A stretch of DNA of 64,000 nucleotides from Flavobacterium sp. 90 (GCF_004339525.1 NZ_SMGE01000001.1:2108001-2172000); one strand, 5' to 3'. Shown: positions 44,888 to 54,041, numbered from the stretch's first letter. Notes: a model not told the origin generated them from the sequence alone. Numbers and translations: made by a program.

Positions 44888-45790
44888 ATGAAAAATGTTC
44901 TCGTTATTTTTTATTCCCAATCCGGACAACTAGAATCGATTGCGAAAAACATTGCAAAACCATTCTTAAATTCAGAAGAAATAAAAGTAACTTTTCACGA
45001 AATACAATTAGAAAAGCCATTCCCGTTTCCTTGGAATAAAACCTCTTTTTTTGATGCTTTTCCGGAATCTTTTTTACAGATTCCAACAAAGCTTAAACCC
45101 GTTTCTGATGAAGTTTTAAACACAAAATTTGATTTGGTTCTTTTTCATTATCAAGTTTGGTTTTTATCGCCTTCAATTCCTGTTAATTCCTTTTTAAAAA
45201 GTCCCGAAGCCAAAACAATATTAAACAATACTCCCGTTATAACTATTAATGGTTCTCGTAATATGTGGGTTATGGCTCAGGAAAAAATTAAAGTTTTATT
45301 GCGTGATGCAAATGCAAAATTGGTTGGAAACGTTGCATTAGTAGATCGCGTTGGAAATTTAATCAGCGTAATTACAATTGTAAATTGGATGTTTTCTGGT
45401 GTAAAGAAAAGATATTTGGGCTTTTTTCCGCTTCCGGGAGTTTCTGATAAAGACATTCAGGAGTCGGATAAATTTGGCGAAATCATGCTTTCCCAATTCA
45501 AACAGAACAAACTCGAAGATTTACAGCCAAAATTAGTCGAAATAGGTGCGGTAAAAATCAGTCCGTATTTAGTAACTGTAGATAAAACGGCCAATAAAAT
45601 TTTTAATAAGTGGTCAAATTTGATTCATAAGAATCAAAAAAACAGGAAAACGCTTCTTAAAATATTTTATGTTTATTTATTCCTTGCAATATGGCTAATC
45701 TCACCAATAGTATATATATTGCACCTTATTACCTATCCATTCAAGTTCAAAACCATAAAAAAAGAAACTCAATATTATCAAGGAGTTTAG
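44888..45790 (+). CDS. darA: DarA-like dialkylresorcinol condensing enzyme
   Basis: 300 residues from the ATG at 44888; the ORF starts eight codons earlier without support. The N-terminus is flavodoxin-like (NVLVIFYSQSGQLESIAKNI), followed by FDLVLFHYQVWFLSPSIPV. A C-terminal hydrophobic helix (YVYLFLAIWLISPIVYILHL) suggests membrane association. It resembles, from memory, proteins annotated as dialkylresorcinol condensing enzyme DarA in Flavobacterium. It sits 16 bases before the DarB ketosynthase gene, as expected. Together they make the dialkylresorcinol half of flexirubin. The exact step of DarA, condensation or aromatisation, is not settled by the sequence. Confidence 0.85.
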   Translation: MKNVLVIFYSQSGQLESIAKNIAKPFLNSEEIKVTFHEIQLEKPFPFPWNKTSFFDAFPESFLQIPTKLKPVSDEVLNTKFDLVLFHYQVWFLSPSIPVNSFLKSPEAKTILNNTPVITINGSRNMWVMAQEKIKVLLRDANAKLVGNVALVDRVGNLISVITIVNWMFSGVKKRYLGFFPLPGVSDKDIQESDKFGEIMLSQFKQNKLEDLQPKLVEIGAVKISPYLVTVDKTANKIFNKWSNLIHKNQKNRKTLLKIFYVYLFLAIWLISPIVYILHLITYPFKFKTIKKETQYYQGV

Positions 45791-45806
45791 AATACGAAAT
45801 TTAATT

Positions 45807-46940
45807 ATGTTTGACGTATATATTACCAAAGCCGCAAAATATTTGCCAAATGAAGCTGTTTCAAATGACGAAATGGAAAATTATTTAGGTCTGATAAATG
45901 ACACTGCCTCAAAGGCAAGACGTATTATTTTGCGCAATAATAAAATTACAAACCGATATTACGCCGTAGATAAAAACGGAAAAAGCACACATAGTAACGC
46001 TGAGTTAACACGAAATGCCGTTGCACAACTATTTGATGAAAATTTTACAGATCAGGATTTAGAAGTCCTTTCCTGCGGGACTTCATCACCCGATGTTTTG
46101 GCACCGTCGCATGCTGCAATGGTTCATGGTTTATTAAAAAACAGATCTGTCGAATTAAATTCTTCGATGGGAATTTGCTGTTCCGGAATGAATGCGCTGA
46201 AATATGGTTTTCTTTCGATAAGATCAGGAAACTCAAAAAATGCTATTTGTACAGGATCAGAAAAAGTTTCGACATGGCTTTCTTCTCCAAAATACAATCA
46301 CGAAATTGTCAATTTAAAAAACCTTGAAGAACAACCTATAATTGCCTTCAAAAAAGATTTTTTGCGTTGGATGTTATCTGATGGAGCCGGAGCATTTTTA
46401 TTAGAAAATAAACCAAGTGGAGAAATTTCGTTAAAAATCGAATGGATGGAAGCGTATTCTTATGCATTCGAATTGGAAACTTGCATGTATGCCGGTGGAG
46501 ATAAATTAGAAAATGGCGAAATCCAAGCCTGGAGCGATTACAATCCGGAGCAATGGTTAACCGAATCTGTGTTTGCGGTAAAACAAGATGTAAAAATATT
46601 AGACGAATTTATCCTGCCTAAAGGTGTCGAAAGTATGAGCGATGCAATGGCAAAGCACAATATTACGGCAGATCAGGTAGATTATTTTTTACCACACGTT
46701 TCTTCTAACTTTTTTGTAGAAGGGTTAAAAAACGGATTAAACGAAAAAGGAATCGTGCTTACAGACGAAAAATGGTTTATGAACCTCTTAAGAGTTGGTA
46801 ACGTAGGTTCGGCATCAATTTATATTGCTCTTGAAGAATTAATGTATTCAGGTAAACTAAAAAAAGGAGATCGCATTTTATTATCAGTTCCGGAAAGCGG
46901 AAGATTCTCTTTTGCATATGCCTATTTAACGGTTTGCTAA
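45807..46940 (+). CDS. darB: DarB-like beta-ketoacyl-ACP synthase III
   Basis: 377 residues of the KAS III/thiolase fold. The active-site Cys is in MGICCSGMNA (Cys124 or 125). LPHVSSNFFVEG carries the first His, and NVGSASIYIALEEL the Asn region of the family. SDGAGAFLLENK is also typical. In dialkylresorcinol synthesis DarB joins two beta-oxoacyl chains. It follows darA, and its stop codon overlaps the start of a hotdog protein gene (TAATG). It is somewhat longer than FabH. Confidence 0.88.
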   Translation: MFDVYITKAAKYLPNEAVSNDEMENYLGLINDTASKARRIILRNNKITNRYYAVDKNGKSTHSNAELTRNAVAQLFDENFTDQDLEVLSCGTSSPDVLAPSHAAMVHGLLKNRSVELNSSMGICCSGMNALKYGFLSIRSGNSKNAICTGSEKVSTWLSSPKYNHEIVNLKNLEEQPIIAFKKDFLRWMLSDGAGAFLLENKPSGEISLKIEWMEAYSYAFELETCMYAGGDKLENGEIQAWSDYNPEQWLTESVFAVKQDVKILDEFILPKGVESMSDAMAKHNITADQVDYFLPHVSSNFFVEGLKNGLNEKGIVLTDEKWFMNLLRVGNVGSASIYIALEELMYSGKLKKGDRILLSVPESGRFSFAYAYLTVC

Positions 46941-47371
46941 TGGAAACAATATCTCTTTTAAATAAAGAAGCAGTCGAAAATTTATTGCCGCAAAAGTTCC
47001 CTTTTGTTATGGTAGATAAAATGTATTCTTATACCGAAACTTCATTGGTTTCCGGTTTAAAAATTCAGAACGACAATATCTTTGTTGATAATAATTCTTT
47101 TCTGGAAGCAGGAATAATCGAGCATATGGCACAATCTGTGGCGTTGCATACAGGATATGAGTATTTTTTGAAAAACGAAACAGCACCAACAGGTTATATT
47201 GGTTCTATAAAAGATATTGAAATAAAAAAGTTTCCTAAAGTCGGTGATACGATTCAATCAGCCGTAACGATTCTGCAGGAATTTGCAGGAATAACTTTGG
47301 TTGATATTGTGACTACTTTGAATAATGAAGAAATTGCCCGCGGACAAATGAAAACCGTTTTGGCAAAATAA
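46940..47371 (+). CDS. Hotdog-fold dehydratase-like protein 1
   Basis: 143 residues from the ATG at 46940, which overlaps the darB stop (TAATG); a TTG two codons earlier is unlikely. It is FabZ/FabA-like: LPQKFPFVMVDKM, then IFVDNNSFLEAGIIEHMAQSVALH. The Glu of the usual EAMAQ-type helix is in place, but the HFPG loop that carries the catalytic His is replaced by VDNNSF. GYIGSIKDIEIKKFPKVGD follows. It is paralogous to the next gene. It may be a dehydratase subunit for polyene assembly, or a non-catalytic partner. Confidence 0.82.
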   Translation: METISLLNKEAVENLLPQKFPFVMVDKMYSYTETSLVSGLKIQNDNIFVDNNSFLEAGIIEHMAQSVALHTGYEYFLKNETAPTGYIGSIKDIEIKKFPKVGDTIQSAVTILQEFAGITLVDIVTTLNNEEIARGQMKTVLAK

Positions 47372-47378
47372 TATACTT

Positions 47379-47843
47379 ATGAAAATTGGAGTTGACATAC
47401 AAAATTATCTTCCGCACCGAGCGCCAATGCTTATGGTCGATTTAATTTTGGATATAAATTCAAATTTTGTAGAAACGACATTTCTGATAAAAGAAGACAA
47501 TATTTTTGTCGATAATAAGATTTTTGTCGAAGCCGGTTTAATCGAAAATACAGCACAAACCTGTTCTGCAATTGTAGGCAAAAAGTATTTTTTTGAGGAA
47601 GACGGAACAGAAAATGAAAACGTAAATGTGATTGGTTTTATCAGCGCATTAAAAAATCTGAAAATACATTCGCTGCCAAAAGCTGGTGATACAATTATTA
47701 CTAAAGCAAATCTGGTTTCGAAATTTATAGGCGACGATTATACTTTATGTACAATGAGTTGCGAAAGTTTATTGGAAGACAAACTGCTTTTAGAATGCGA
47801 AATTAATTTGTTTATTCAGAAGACAATTTCGGCTATAACATAA
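47379..47843 (+). CDS. Hotdog-fold dehydratase-like protein 2
   Basis: 154 residues. It starts with the family segment YLPHRAPMLMVDLIL and has NIFVDNKIFVEAGLIENTAQTC. As in its neighbour, a Glu is in the helix but the HFPG loop is missing. FISALKNLKIHSLPKAGD matches the paralogue. It lies 7 bases after the first hotdog gene. The LPHRAPMLMVD start resembles hotdog dehydratases of aryl polyene clusters. It likely works on the growing polyene acyl-ACP, possibly as a heteromer with its neighbour. Confidence 0.82.
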   Translation: MKIGVDIQNYLPHRAPMLMVDLILDINSNFVETTFLIKEDNIFVDNKIFVEAGLIENTAQTCSAIVGKKYFFEEDGTENENVNVIGFISALKNLKIHSLPKAGDTIITKANLVSKFIGDDYTLCTMSCESLLEDKLLLECEINLFIQKTISAIT

Positions 47844-47867
47844 CTCTGATCGAAAATAAAAACCGTC

Positions 47868-48272
47868 ATGGAAAAAGAAAATGTACCTCAGCACGATGGA
47901 AATTTAAGCAAAAAGAACCTCAAAGAACTTGTTTACGCCACTGATGAAAATGGCGATTACACAACTGCGTTAAGTACGGGTTGGGAACCAAAAGCCATTG
48001 CACTTTCTAACGCAATTGACGATATAAAAGAACGTGCCGAAGAAGCAAAAATGAAAGTTCAGATTGGTGAATTAAGCCCGATTTGTTATTATATGGAACT
48101 CAACAAAATGGATCTTACCATTCTTGCCGGTTATGTTGAGATGTGGAAATGGCGCGTAAAAAGACATTTTAAACCAACTGTTTTTGCTAAATTAAGTGAC
48201 AAAATTTTACAGAAGTATGCCGACGCTTTTGAGATTTCAATAGCCGAATTAAAAAATATTAAAACCGATTAA
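47868..48272 (+). CDS. Conserved hypothetical protein of the pigment cluster
   Basis: 134 residues, charged, with no signal peptide or membrane segment. It starts MEKENVPQHDGNLSKKNLKELVYATDENGDYTT and has a predicted helical second half (LTILAGYVEMWKWRVKRHFKP, then LSDKILQKYADAFEISIAELKNIK). I do not recognise a domain. Its stop overlaps the ATG of the BtrH-like gene (TAATG), so they are probably made together and may interact. Confidence 0.75.
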   Translation: MEKENVPQHDGNLSKKNLKELVYATDENGDYTTALSTGWEPKAIALSNAIDDIKERAEEAKMKVQIGELSPICYYMELNKMDLTILAGYVEMWKWRVKRHFKPTVFAKLSDKILQKYADAFEISIAELKNIKTD

Positions 48273-49270
48273 TGCAAACTAGTTTTACACACCATCAATC
48301 TGCTCATTGTGAAAATGGAGTGGCTTCAAATCTGCTTAAAAACAACGGATTAAATATCAGCGAACCAATGGTTTTTGGTATTGGTTCCGGGCTTTTATTC
48401 GTGTATTTACCTTTTATAAAAGTAAATCATGCACCGGCAATCAGTTACAGAACTTTGCCTGGACAGATTTTTAATAAAGTTGCCAATCGTTTAAATTTAA
48501 AAATAAAAAGACAAAAATTTTCATCGACAATTAATGCCAATAAAGCATTAGATGAAAATCTAAAAAACAATATCCCAACCGGATTACAAGTTGGTGTTTA
48601 TCATTTAAGTTATTTTCCTGATGAATATCGTTTTCATTTCAACGCACATAATTTAGTTGTTTACGGAAAAACGGAAACCGATTATTTAATCAGCGATCCA
48701 GTGATGGAAACCGTTACCACTTTAACGCACGAAGAATTAGATAAAGTACGTTTTGCCAAAGGCGCTTTTGCTCCAAGAGGACAAATGTATTATCCAATTC
48801 AGATTCCAAAAGACGTTGATTTTAAAAGTGCCATCATTAAAGGAATTAAAAATACATGTCGCGACATGCTTGCGCCAATGCCAATTGTTGGCGTTCGCGG
48901 AATCAAATTCGTATCAAGACAAATTAGAAAATGGCCTGCAAAACACGGCGTTAGAAAAGCCAATCATTACCTCGCACAAATGGTTCGTATGCAGGAAGAA
49001 ATTGGAACTGGCGGCGGAGGTTTTCGTTTTATATATGCAGCATTTTTACAAGAAGCTTCGGTTGTTTTAAACAATGACGAATTGAAAGTACTTTCGAAAG
49101 AAATGACTCAAATTGGAGATTCCTGGAGAGATTTTGCTGTAGAAGCTTCTCGTATTTATAAAAACCGAAGTGCCAAAGAAGACGCTTACAATGCTATTGC
49201 AGATGAACTTCTGGACATTGCCAATAGAGAAGAAATCTTTTTCAAAAAACTAAAAAAAGCAATTAGCTAA
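48272..49270 (+). CDS. BtrH-like protein
   Basis: 332 residues. The N-terminal half matches the BtrH N-terminal fold: the probable nucleophile Cys13 in SAHCENGVASNLL, GIGSGLLFVYLPF, a His in HFNAHNLVVYG near residue 130, and YLISDPVMETV. BtrH of butirosin synthesis transfers an acyl group from a carrier protein to an amine. Here a similar papain-like acyl transfer or hydrolysis of an ACP-bound chain is plausible. The C-terminal half (about 180-332) is helical with basic patches. It is coupled to the gene before it and precedes the ABC transporter genes. The chemistry is inferred. Confidence 0.8.
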   Translation: MQTSFTHHQSAHCENGVASNLLKNNGLNISEPMVFGIGSGLLFVYLPFIKVNHAPAISYRTLPGQIFNKVANRLNLKIKRQKFSSTINANKALDENLKNNIPTGLQVGVYHLSYFPDEYRFHFNAHNLVVYGKTETDYLISDPVMETVTTLTHEELDKVRFAKGAFAPRGQMYYPIQIPKDVDFKSAIIKGIKNTCRDMLAPMPIVGVRGIKFVSRQIRKWPAKHGVRKANHYLAQMVRMQEEIGTGGGGFRFIYAAFLQEASVVLNNDELKVLSKEMTQIGDSWRDFAVEASRIYKNRSAKEDAYNAIADELLDIANREEIFFKKLKKAIS

Positions 49271-49277
49271 ATATATT

Positions 49278-50030
49278 TTGCAAACCGTTATAAAAATAAA
49301 ATCCCTTTCGAAAAAGTACATAAATGCAGAAATGTATTCTTTGAACGATGTTTCGCTGGATATAAATCAAGGTCAGATTTTTGGTTTATTAGGTCCAAAT
49401 GGCGCCGGAAAAACCACATTAATCTCGATGCTCTGCGGATTGATAAAACCAACTTCCGGACATTTTACCATTGATGGTTTGAACTATGCGAATGATTCTT
49501 CCAAAATCAAAAAAATAATTGGAGTTGTACCGCAGGAATATGCCTTATATCCAACGTTGACGGCGCGTGAAAATTTGCATTATTTTGGAAGCATGTACGG
49601 ATTAAAAGGTTCTGATTTGAAAGATAAAGTAATCGAAACTTTAGATCTTTTAGGACTTTTAAAATTTGCCGACAAACGCATCGAAACTTTCTCAGGCGGA
49701 ATGAAACGCAGAGTCAATTTGATTGCAGGAATTTTACACAATCCAAAAGTTTTATTTCTGGATGAACCAACCGTTGGCGTTGATGTACAATCTAAAAATG
49801 CGATTATAGAATATCTAAAACATTTAAATCAAAACGGGACTACGATTATTTATACGTCACATCATTTGGCTGAAGCCGAAGATTTTTGCACCACAATTGC
49901 CATTCTTGACCAAGGAAAAATCTATGCGCAAGGCACACCATCAGGTTTAATTGCTTCGACCGAAAAAGCGAGAAATCTGGAAGAAGTTTTTATTTCATTA
50001 ACCGGTAAAGATCTGAGAGATGATATATAA
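49278..50030 (+). CDS. ABC transporter ATP-binding protein
   Basis: 250 residues. It starts at TTG 49278 (MQTVIKIKSLSKKY), since the first ATG is too far into the conserved domain. Walker A is GPNGAGKTT near residues 39-47, the Q-loop GVVPQEYALYPTL, the signature FSGGMKRR near 138, and Walker B VLFLDEPTVG. The H-loop is TSHH. With the permease whose start it overlaps by 11 bases it forms an exporter of the ABC-2 (drug/lipid) type, likely moving a pigment intermediate or lipid across the inner membrane. Confidence 0.94.
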   Translation: MQTVIKIKSLSKKYINAEMYSLNDVSLDINQGQIFGLLGPNGAGKTTLISMLCGLIKPTSGHFTIDGLNYANDSSKIKKIIGVVPQEYALYPTLTARENLHYFGSMYGLKGSDLKDKVIETLDLLGLLKFADKRIETFSGGMKRRVNLIAGILHNPKVLFLDEPTVGVDVQSKNAIIEYLKHLNQNGTTIIYTSHHLAEAEDFCTTIAILDQGKIYAQGTPSGLIASTEKARNLEEVFISLTGKDLRDDI

Positions 50031-51303
50031 AATTTGGATGTCAGTCGTAAAAGAATATCTCCTGCTCAAACGAGATTTAGGCGGATTAGTCATTTTATTT
50101 ATAATGCCTTTGGTTTTGGTGATCACCGTAACGTTGATTCAGGACAGCACTTTTAAAACCGTTAGCGATAATAAAATTCAGATTTTATTGGTCGACAATG
50201 ACAAAGGTTCGGTTTCTAAAACTGTTTTTGATAATTTAGAAAAAAGTCAGCTTTTTAGTGTTGTAACACAAATCGACAATAAACTACTTACCGAAGAAGT
50301 TGCCAGAGAAAATGTTTACAAAGGAAGATTTCAATTGGCAATTATAATCCCAAAAAATCTAAGTATTGATTTACAAGCCAAAGTTGATCAGAATGTAGAA
50401 AACATTGTAAGCAAAATGGGTTTTACAGATACAATTGCAAAACCGAAAACTTCAAAAATAATTCAGCAAAAAGAAGTTAAATTATATTTTGATCCGGCAG
50501 TTCAGCTTAGTTTCAAAAATTCGGTGATGAGTTCAATTGATAAAATGATTTCGCAAATAGAAACAAAATCAATTTATACGACTTTTCAAAATCAATTAGG
50601 CGAAGAAAATACTAAGTTCGAACAAAAGAGTTTTATTACTTTTAAAGAAATTGTTCCAAAAGTTGACAACAAAGAAGTGTTGCCAAATTCGGTACAGCAT
50701 AACGTTCCGGCTTGGACGCTTTTTGCTATATTCTTTATCGTGATTCCTTTGTCTATTAATATTGTAAAAGAAAAATCGCAAGGAACATTTGTTCGATTAT
50801 TGACCAATCCGGTTTCGAATCTAATTGTTATTATCGGTAAAACCATAACCTATTTAGCCATTTGTATGATTCAGTTTTATATGATGGTTGCCGTTGCAAT
50901 ATTTTTATTTCCGCATATTGGTTTGCCTTCATTAAACGTCGAAGGACATTTGTTTTTAATGAGTGTTGTGGCTTTATTTTCAGGTTTTGCAGCCATTGGT
51001 TTCGGAATTTTATTGGGAACTATTGCTAGTACACAAGAACAATCGGCACCTTTTGGCGCAACAAGCGTAATCATTCTTGCAGCAATTGGCGGAGTCTGGG
51101 TTCCGGTTTTTGTAATGCCAAAAATCATGCAGCTTATCGCAAAATCATCACCAATGAATTGGGGTCTTGAAGCGTTTTATGATGTTTTATTACGCAACGT
51201 TTCTTTCCTGGAAATTCTACCAAAAATAAGTTTGTTATTTTTGTTCTTTATAATCACAACTTCCATTGCATTATTCTATGACAAAAAGAAAAGAACAGTA
51301 TAA
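50020..51303 (+). CDS. ABC-2 type permease
   Basis: 427 residues. It has one N-terminal membrane segment (LGGLVILFIMPLVLVITVTLI), a periplasmic domain of about 200 residues, and five to six C-terminal segments (WTLFAIFFIVIPLSINI, ICMIQFYMMVAVAIFLF, LMSVVALFSGFAAIGFGILLG, SVIILAAIGGVWVPVFVMP, and a final one). The EKSQGTFVRLLTNPVS loop is typical of ABC-2 permeases. It overlaps the ATPase gene by 11 bases and the thioesterase start by 26 bases. Substrate unknown. Confidence 0.92.
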   Translation: MIYKIWMSVVKEYLLLKRDLGGLVILFIMPLVLVITVTLIQDSTFKTVSDNKIQILLVDNDKGSVSKTVFDNLEKSQLFSVVTQIDNKLLTEEVARENVYKGRFQLAIIIPKNLSIDLQAKVDQNVENIVSKMGFTDTIAKPKTSKIIQQKEVKLYFDPAVQLSFKNSVMSSIDKMISQIETKSIYTTFQNQLGEENTKFEQKSFITFKEIVPKVDNKEVLPNSVQHNVPAWTLFAIFFIVIPLSINIVKEKSQGTFVRLLTNPVSNLIVIIGKTITYLAICMIQFYMMVAVAIFLFPHIGLPSLNVEGHLFLMSVVALFSGFAAIGFGILLGTIASTQEQSAPFGATSVIILAAIGGVWVPVFVMPKIMQLIAKSSPMNWGLEAFYDVLLRNVSFLEILPKISLLFLFFIITTSIALFYDKKKRTV

Positions 51304-51727
51304 CGAAGCAACATCCTTAACGGTTTCACATGAAATCAGAATTCGTTTTAACGAAACTGATCCACTCGGAATTGTTTGGCACGGCTATTATATTACATAT
51401 TTTGAAGATGGACGCGAAGCTTTTGGACGCGAACACGGGCTCACCTATTTAGATATTGCCAAAACCGGATTTACAACTCCAATCGTAAAATCAAAATGCG
51501 AACATAAATTGTCTTTGCGCTACGGCGATGTCGTAACAGTTGAAACAACGGTTGTTGATACTCCGGCTGCAAAAATGATTTATCGTTTTAGAATTTTAGA
51601 TGCAAAAGGTGAAGTTGCGTGTGCAGGAGAAACCGTTCAGGTTTTCTTAGATAAAGAAGGAAATCTAATGTTGACGAATCCTCCTTTTTATGAAGAATGG
51701 AAACGAAAAGTTGGGTTGATTAAATAA
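51278..51727 (+). CDS. YbgC-like acyl-CoA thioesterase
   Basis: 149 residues from the ATG at 51278, overlapping the permease 3' end; a TTG at 51266 is less likely. It is a hotdog protein of the 4-hydroxybenzoyl-CoA thioesterase type: RFNETDPLGIVWHGYYITYFEDGREAFGR, with the catalytic Asp in ETDPLG. It probably hydrolyses acyl-ACP or acyl-CoA, releasing chains or editing misloaded carrier proteins in the pigment pathway. It is the last gene of the run before a repeat-bearing gap of 119 bases. Confidence 0.88.
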   Translation: MTKRKEQYNEATSLTVSHEIRIRFNETDPLGIVWHGYYITYFEDGREAFGREHGLTYLDIAKTGFTTPIVKSKCEHKLSLRYGDVVTVETTVVDTPAAKMIYRFRILDAKGEVACAGETVQVFLDKEGNLMLTNPPFYEEWKRKVGLIK

Positions 51728-51732
51728 AAATT

Positions 51733-51815
51733 CAAACACGAATTACACCAATTTTCACGAATTAAAAATTTAAAAAAATCAGTGTAAATCTGCTTAAATC
51801 CGCAAAATCTGCGTG
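51733..51815. repeat. Dispersed repeat words between thioesterase and ketosynthase genes
   Basis: CACGAATTACACCAATTTTCACGAATT, a word related to the 44674 repeat, spans about 51738-51764. AAATCCGCAAAATCTGCGTG, related to the GCAGATT family, lies near 51796-51815. Two repeat families thus share one gap. Confidence 0.6.
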
Positions 51816-51846
51816 CCATAAACACCATACAGAAATAAATAATAAA

Positions 51847-52986
51847 ATGTTAAGAGAAGTATATATCACGCAAACCAATTGTATCACGCCTTTAGGTTTT
51901 GATGTTGAATCCAACATCGAAGCGATTCTTCGTGGAGAATCCGGTATTCAATTACATGAAGATATTTCCTTGATGCCGTTGCCGTTTTATGCTGCAATTA
52001 TTAATTATGAAAAAATAAATAGTGCTTTTGAGAAAATAAGCGCTGACACAAAATATTCTCGTTTAGAGAAAATGATGATTTTGGCTTTAGAGCCGATTAT
52101 CAAAAATTCCGAAATTGAATTAAATTCGAAAACTGCTTTTATACTTTCAACCACAAAAGGAAATGTTACGGCTTTAAAAACTGATTCAGAAGAAAGTTTC
52201 AATAATGCACATTTAGATGTTTTAGCAAAAAATGTTTCGGATTTCTTTGGGTTCAAAACACAGCCAATTGTAGTTTCGAATGCTTGTGTTTCTGGAATTT
52301 TAGCCGTTTCTGTTGCCAAAAGAATGATTCAATCTGAACTTTACGACAACATTTTTGTTATTGCTGGAGACGAAGTTTCAGAATTTGTTTTATCTGGTTT
52401 TAATGCTTTTCAGGCGATGAGCAATTTGCCTTGTAAACCTTATTCTAAAAACAGAACCGGCGTAAGTTTAGGCGAAGCAACCGCAGCAATTTTAGTTTCG
52501 GCGGAAGCCAAAAACGCAAAAATAAAAGTTATTGGAGACAGTTCGATAAACGATGCCAATCATATTTCCGGACCTTCAAGAACAGGCGAAGGTTTGTTTA
52601 GAAGTATTCAGAATGCTTTGAAAGAAGCTCAGATAAATCCAGATCAAATCGATTATATTTCAGCGCATGGAACCGCAACTCCATTCAATGACGAAATGGA
52701 AGCGATTGCTTTGAATCGTTTAGATTTACAAAATGTTCCCATAAATAGTCTGAAAGGATTTTACGGACATACATTAGGCGCTTCGGGATTATTAGAAACC
52801 GTAATTGCAATTGAATCAACAAATCAAAATATACTTTTTGAATCGAAAGGTTTTGACGAAATCGGCGTAAGCGAATCGATTAATATTATTGAGAAAAATG
52901 AAGAGAGAAATATTGATTTCTTTTTGAAAACAGCTTCTGGATTTGGAGGTTGTAATACGGCGGTGATATTTGAAAAGATAAAATAA
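51847..52986 (+). CDS. Beta-ketoacyl-ACP synthase, FabF-like (second)
   Basis: 379 residues with a complete triad: Cys147 in SNACVSGILA, His274 in SAHGTATPFND and His308 in GFYGHTLGASG. It is shorter than FabF, and the N-terminal part is divergent. It is probably a dedicated ketosynthase of the polyene or dialkylresorcinol branch. It is followed by a short gap and the pentapeptide-repeat gene, which separates it from the carrier protein and ketosynthase pair downstream. Confidence 0.9.
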   Translation: MLREVYITQTNCITPLGFDVESNIEAILRGESGIQLHEDISLMPLPFYAAIINYEKINSAFEKISADTKYSRLEKMMILALEPIIKNSEIELNSKTAFILSTTKGNVTALKTDSEESFNNAHLDVLAKNVSDFFGFKTQPIVVSNACVSGILAVSVAKRMIQSELYDNIFVIAGDEVSEFVLSGFNAFQAMSNLPCKPYSKNRTGVSLGEATAAILVSAEAKNAKIKVIGDSSINDANHISGPSRTGEGLFRSIQNALKEAQINPDQIDYISAHGTATPFNDEMEAIALNRLDLQNVPINSLKGFYGHTLGASGLLETVIAIESTNQNILFESKGFDEIGVSESINIIEKNEERNIDFFLKTASGFGGCNTAVIFEKIK

Positions 52987-52993
52987 TATGGTA

Positions 52994-53182
52994 TTAATCT
53001 TTTGTAAAAAAAGCTATTCCTTTTATTTCTTTTTCTTTTAAAACAGAATTGACAATTTTAATAATTTTTATTTTTGGAATCTCTTGATTTTCTAAAGACA
53101 TTGTAGAAAATACTGTATCAACAAGAACTTTTGACAAAAAGCTTTTTTGTTTTAATTGCGGATATTTTTCATAGAATTTCAT
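52994..53182 (-). CDS. Possible small protein, antisense to the operon
   Basis: A 62-residue open frame on the minus strand fills most of the gap between two plus-strand genes. It is lysine- and isoleucine-rich with a normal-looking ATG start (MKFYEKYPQLKQK) and no membrane segment. No family is recognised and no promoter stands out. It may be a remnant of whatever brought in the pentapeptide gene, or chance. Confidence 0.3.
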   Translation of the reverse strand: MKFYEKYPQLKQKSFLSKVLVDTVFSTMSLENQEIPKIKIIKIVNSVLKEKEIKGIAFFTKD

Positions 53183-53283
53183 CAGGCATCAAATCTATAA
53201 AATTTAATTCCAACTTGTAAGTAAATCTTATAAGTTAAATAAAAAAGATAAATAATAATTTTCGAGTATTAGTAAATTTAAAA

Positions 53284-54021
53284 ATGATAGATAAAAAAGA
53301 GCTAAGTAATAAAATAAGCAAATCTAAAACCTTACTATTTACAATAATTGCTATTTCTTGCTTTTTAGTTGTATCTGTTTTTGATTTCTTCGATCAGAGT
53401 TTTAGTCTTCACGATATTTTGGTCGAATTTCATGGGCTCGTTTTTGACTTAGTTATTTTTGGAATTTTAATAACAACTTACGAAACTATCTCTTCCAAAA
53501 AAGAAAAAATTGAAAGATATAATGAAGAACTAAATGATTATAAATTTTGGAAAAGTGAAGAATCAATGTATAGAACAAGAGGAATAATTAAAAGATTAGT
53601 TAGTTTGGGTGAAAAAAAATTAGATTTGTCTTTTTGTTATCTAGCAAATGATAATTCTTTGCTTCAATATACTGACATGAAAGAATGGAATTTTACTGGT
53701 GCAACATTAACAAATTGTGGATTTGGAGCAAGCAACATTACAAACTCAAATTTCACATTAGCAAAATTAAACAGAGGTACTTTTATAGATGTTAATTTAA
53801 CTAATTCTAATTTTAGAAATGCAAACCTTTATCTAACAAAGTTTGAAAATTGTAATCTTACAAGTGTTGATTTCCTTAATGCTCGTGTAGATTCTATTTC
53901 TTGGTTTTCTGAATTGAAAAAATCAAAAAATATTGGAGTTGAAATTTTAAAAAACAGATATTATATTGAAGAAACTAAAAATGAATTCACTACTATTTAT
54001 AAGTTACAACTACGTTCCTAG
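53284..54021 (+). CDS. Membrane-anchored pentapeptide-repeat protein
   Basis: 245 residues. Two hydrophobic segments, about residues 17-35 and 50-70 (TLLFTIIAISCFLVVSVF and LVFDLVIFGILITTY), are followed by a charged coil. A pentapeptide-repeat beta-helix spans about 120-205, with recurring A/S/N-(D/N)-(L/F)-x-x units such as SNFTLAKLNRGTFIDVNLTNSNF. The function is unknown. It is not part of known flexirubin synthesis, is even more AT-rich than its neighbours, and has large untidy gaps around it. This suggests a later insertion into the cluster. Confidence 0.8.
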   Translation: MIDKKELSNKISKSKTLLFTIIAISCFLVVSVFDFFDQSFSLHDILVEFHGLVFDLVIFGILITTYETISSKKEKIERYNEELNDYKFWKSEESMYRTRGIIKRLVSLGEKKLDLSFCYLANDNSLLQYTDMKEWNFTGATLTNCGFGASNITNSNFTLAKLNRGTFIDVNLTNSNFRNANLYLTKFENCNLTSVDFLNARVDSISWFSELKKSKNIGVEILKNRYYIEETKNEFTTIYKLQLRS

Positions 54022-54041
54022 TAGGTAATTTAAATTAAACA

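Noticed and set aside
53284..54021. Qnr-type fluoroquinolone resistance protein
   Set aside because: The protein has N-terminal membrane segments and only a short pentapeptide stretch; Qnr proteins are soluble and repeat along their whole length.
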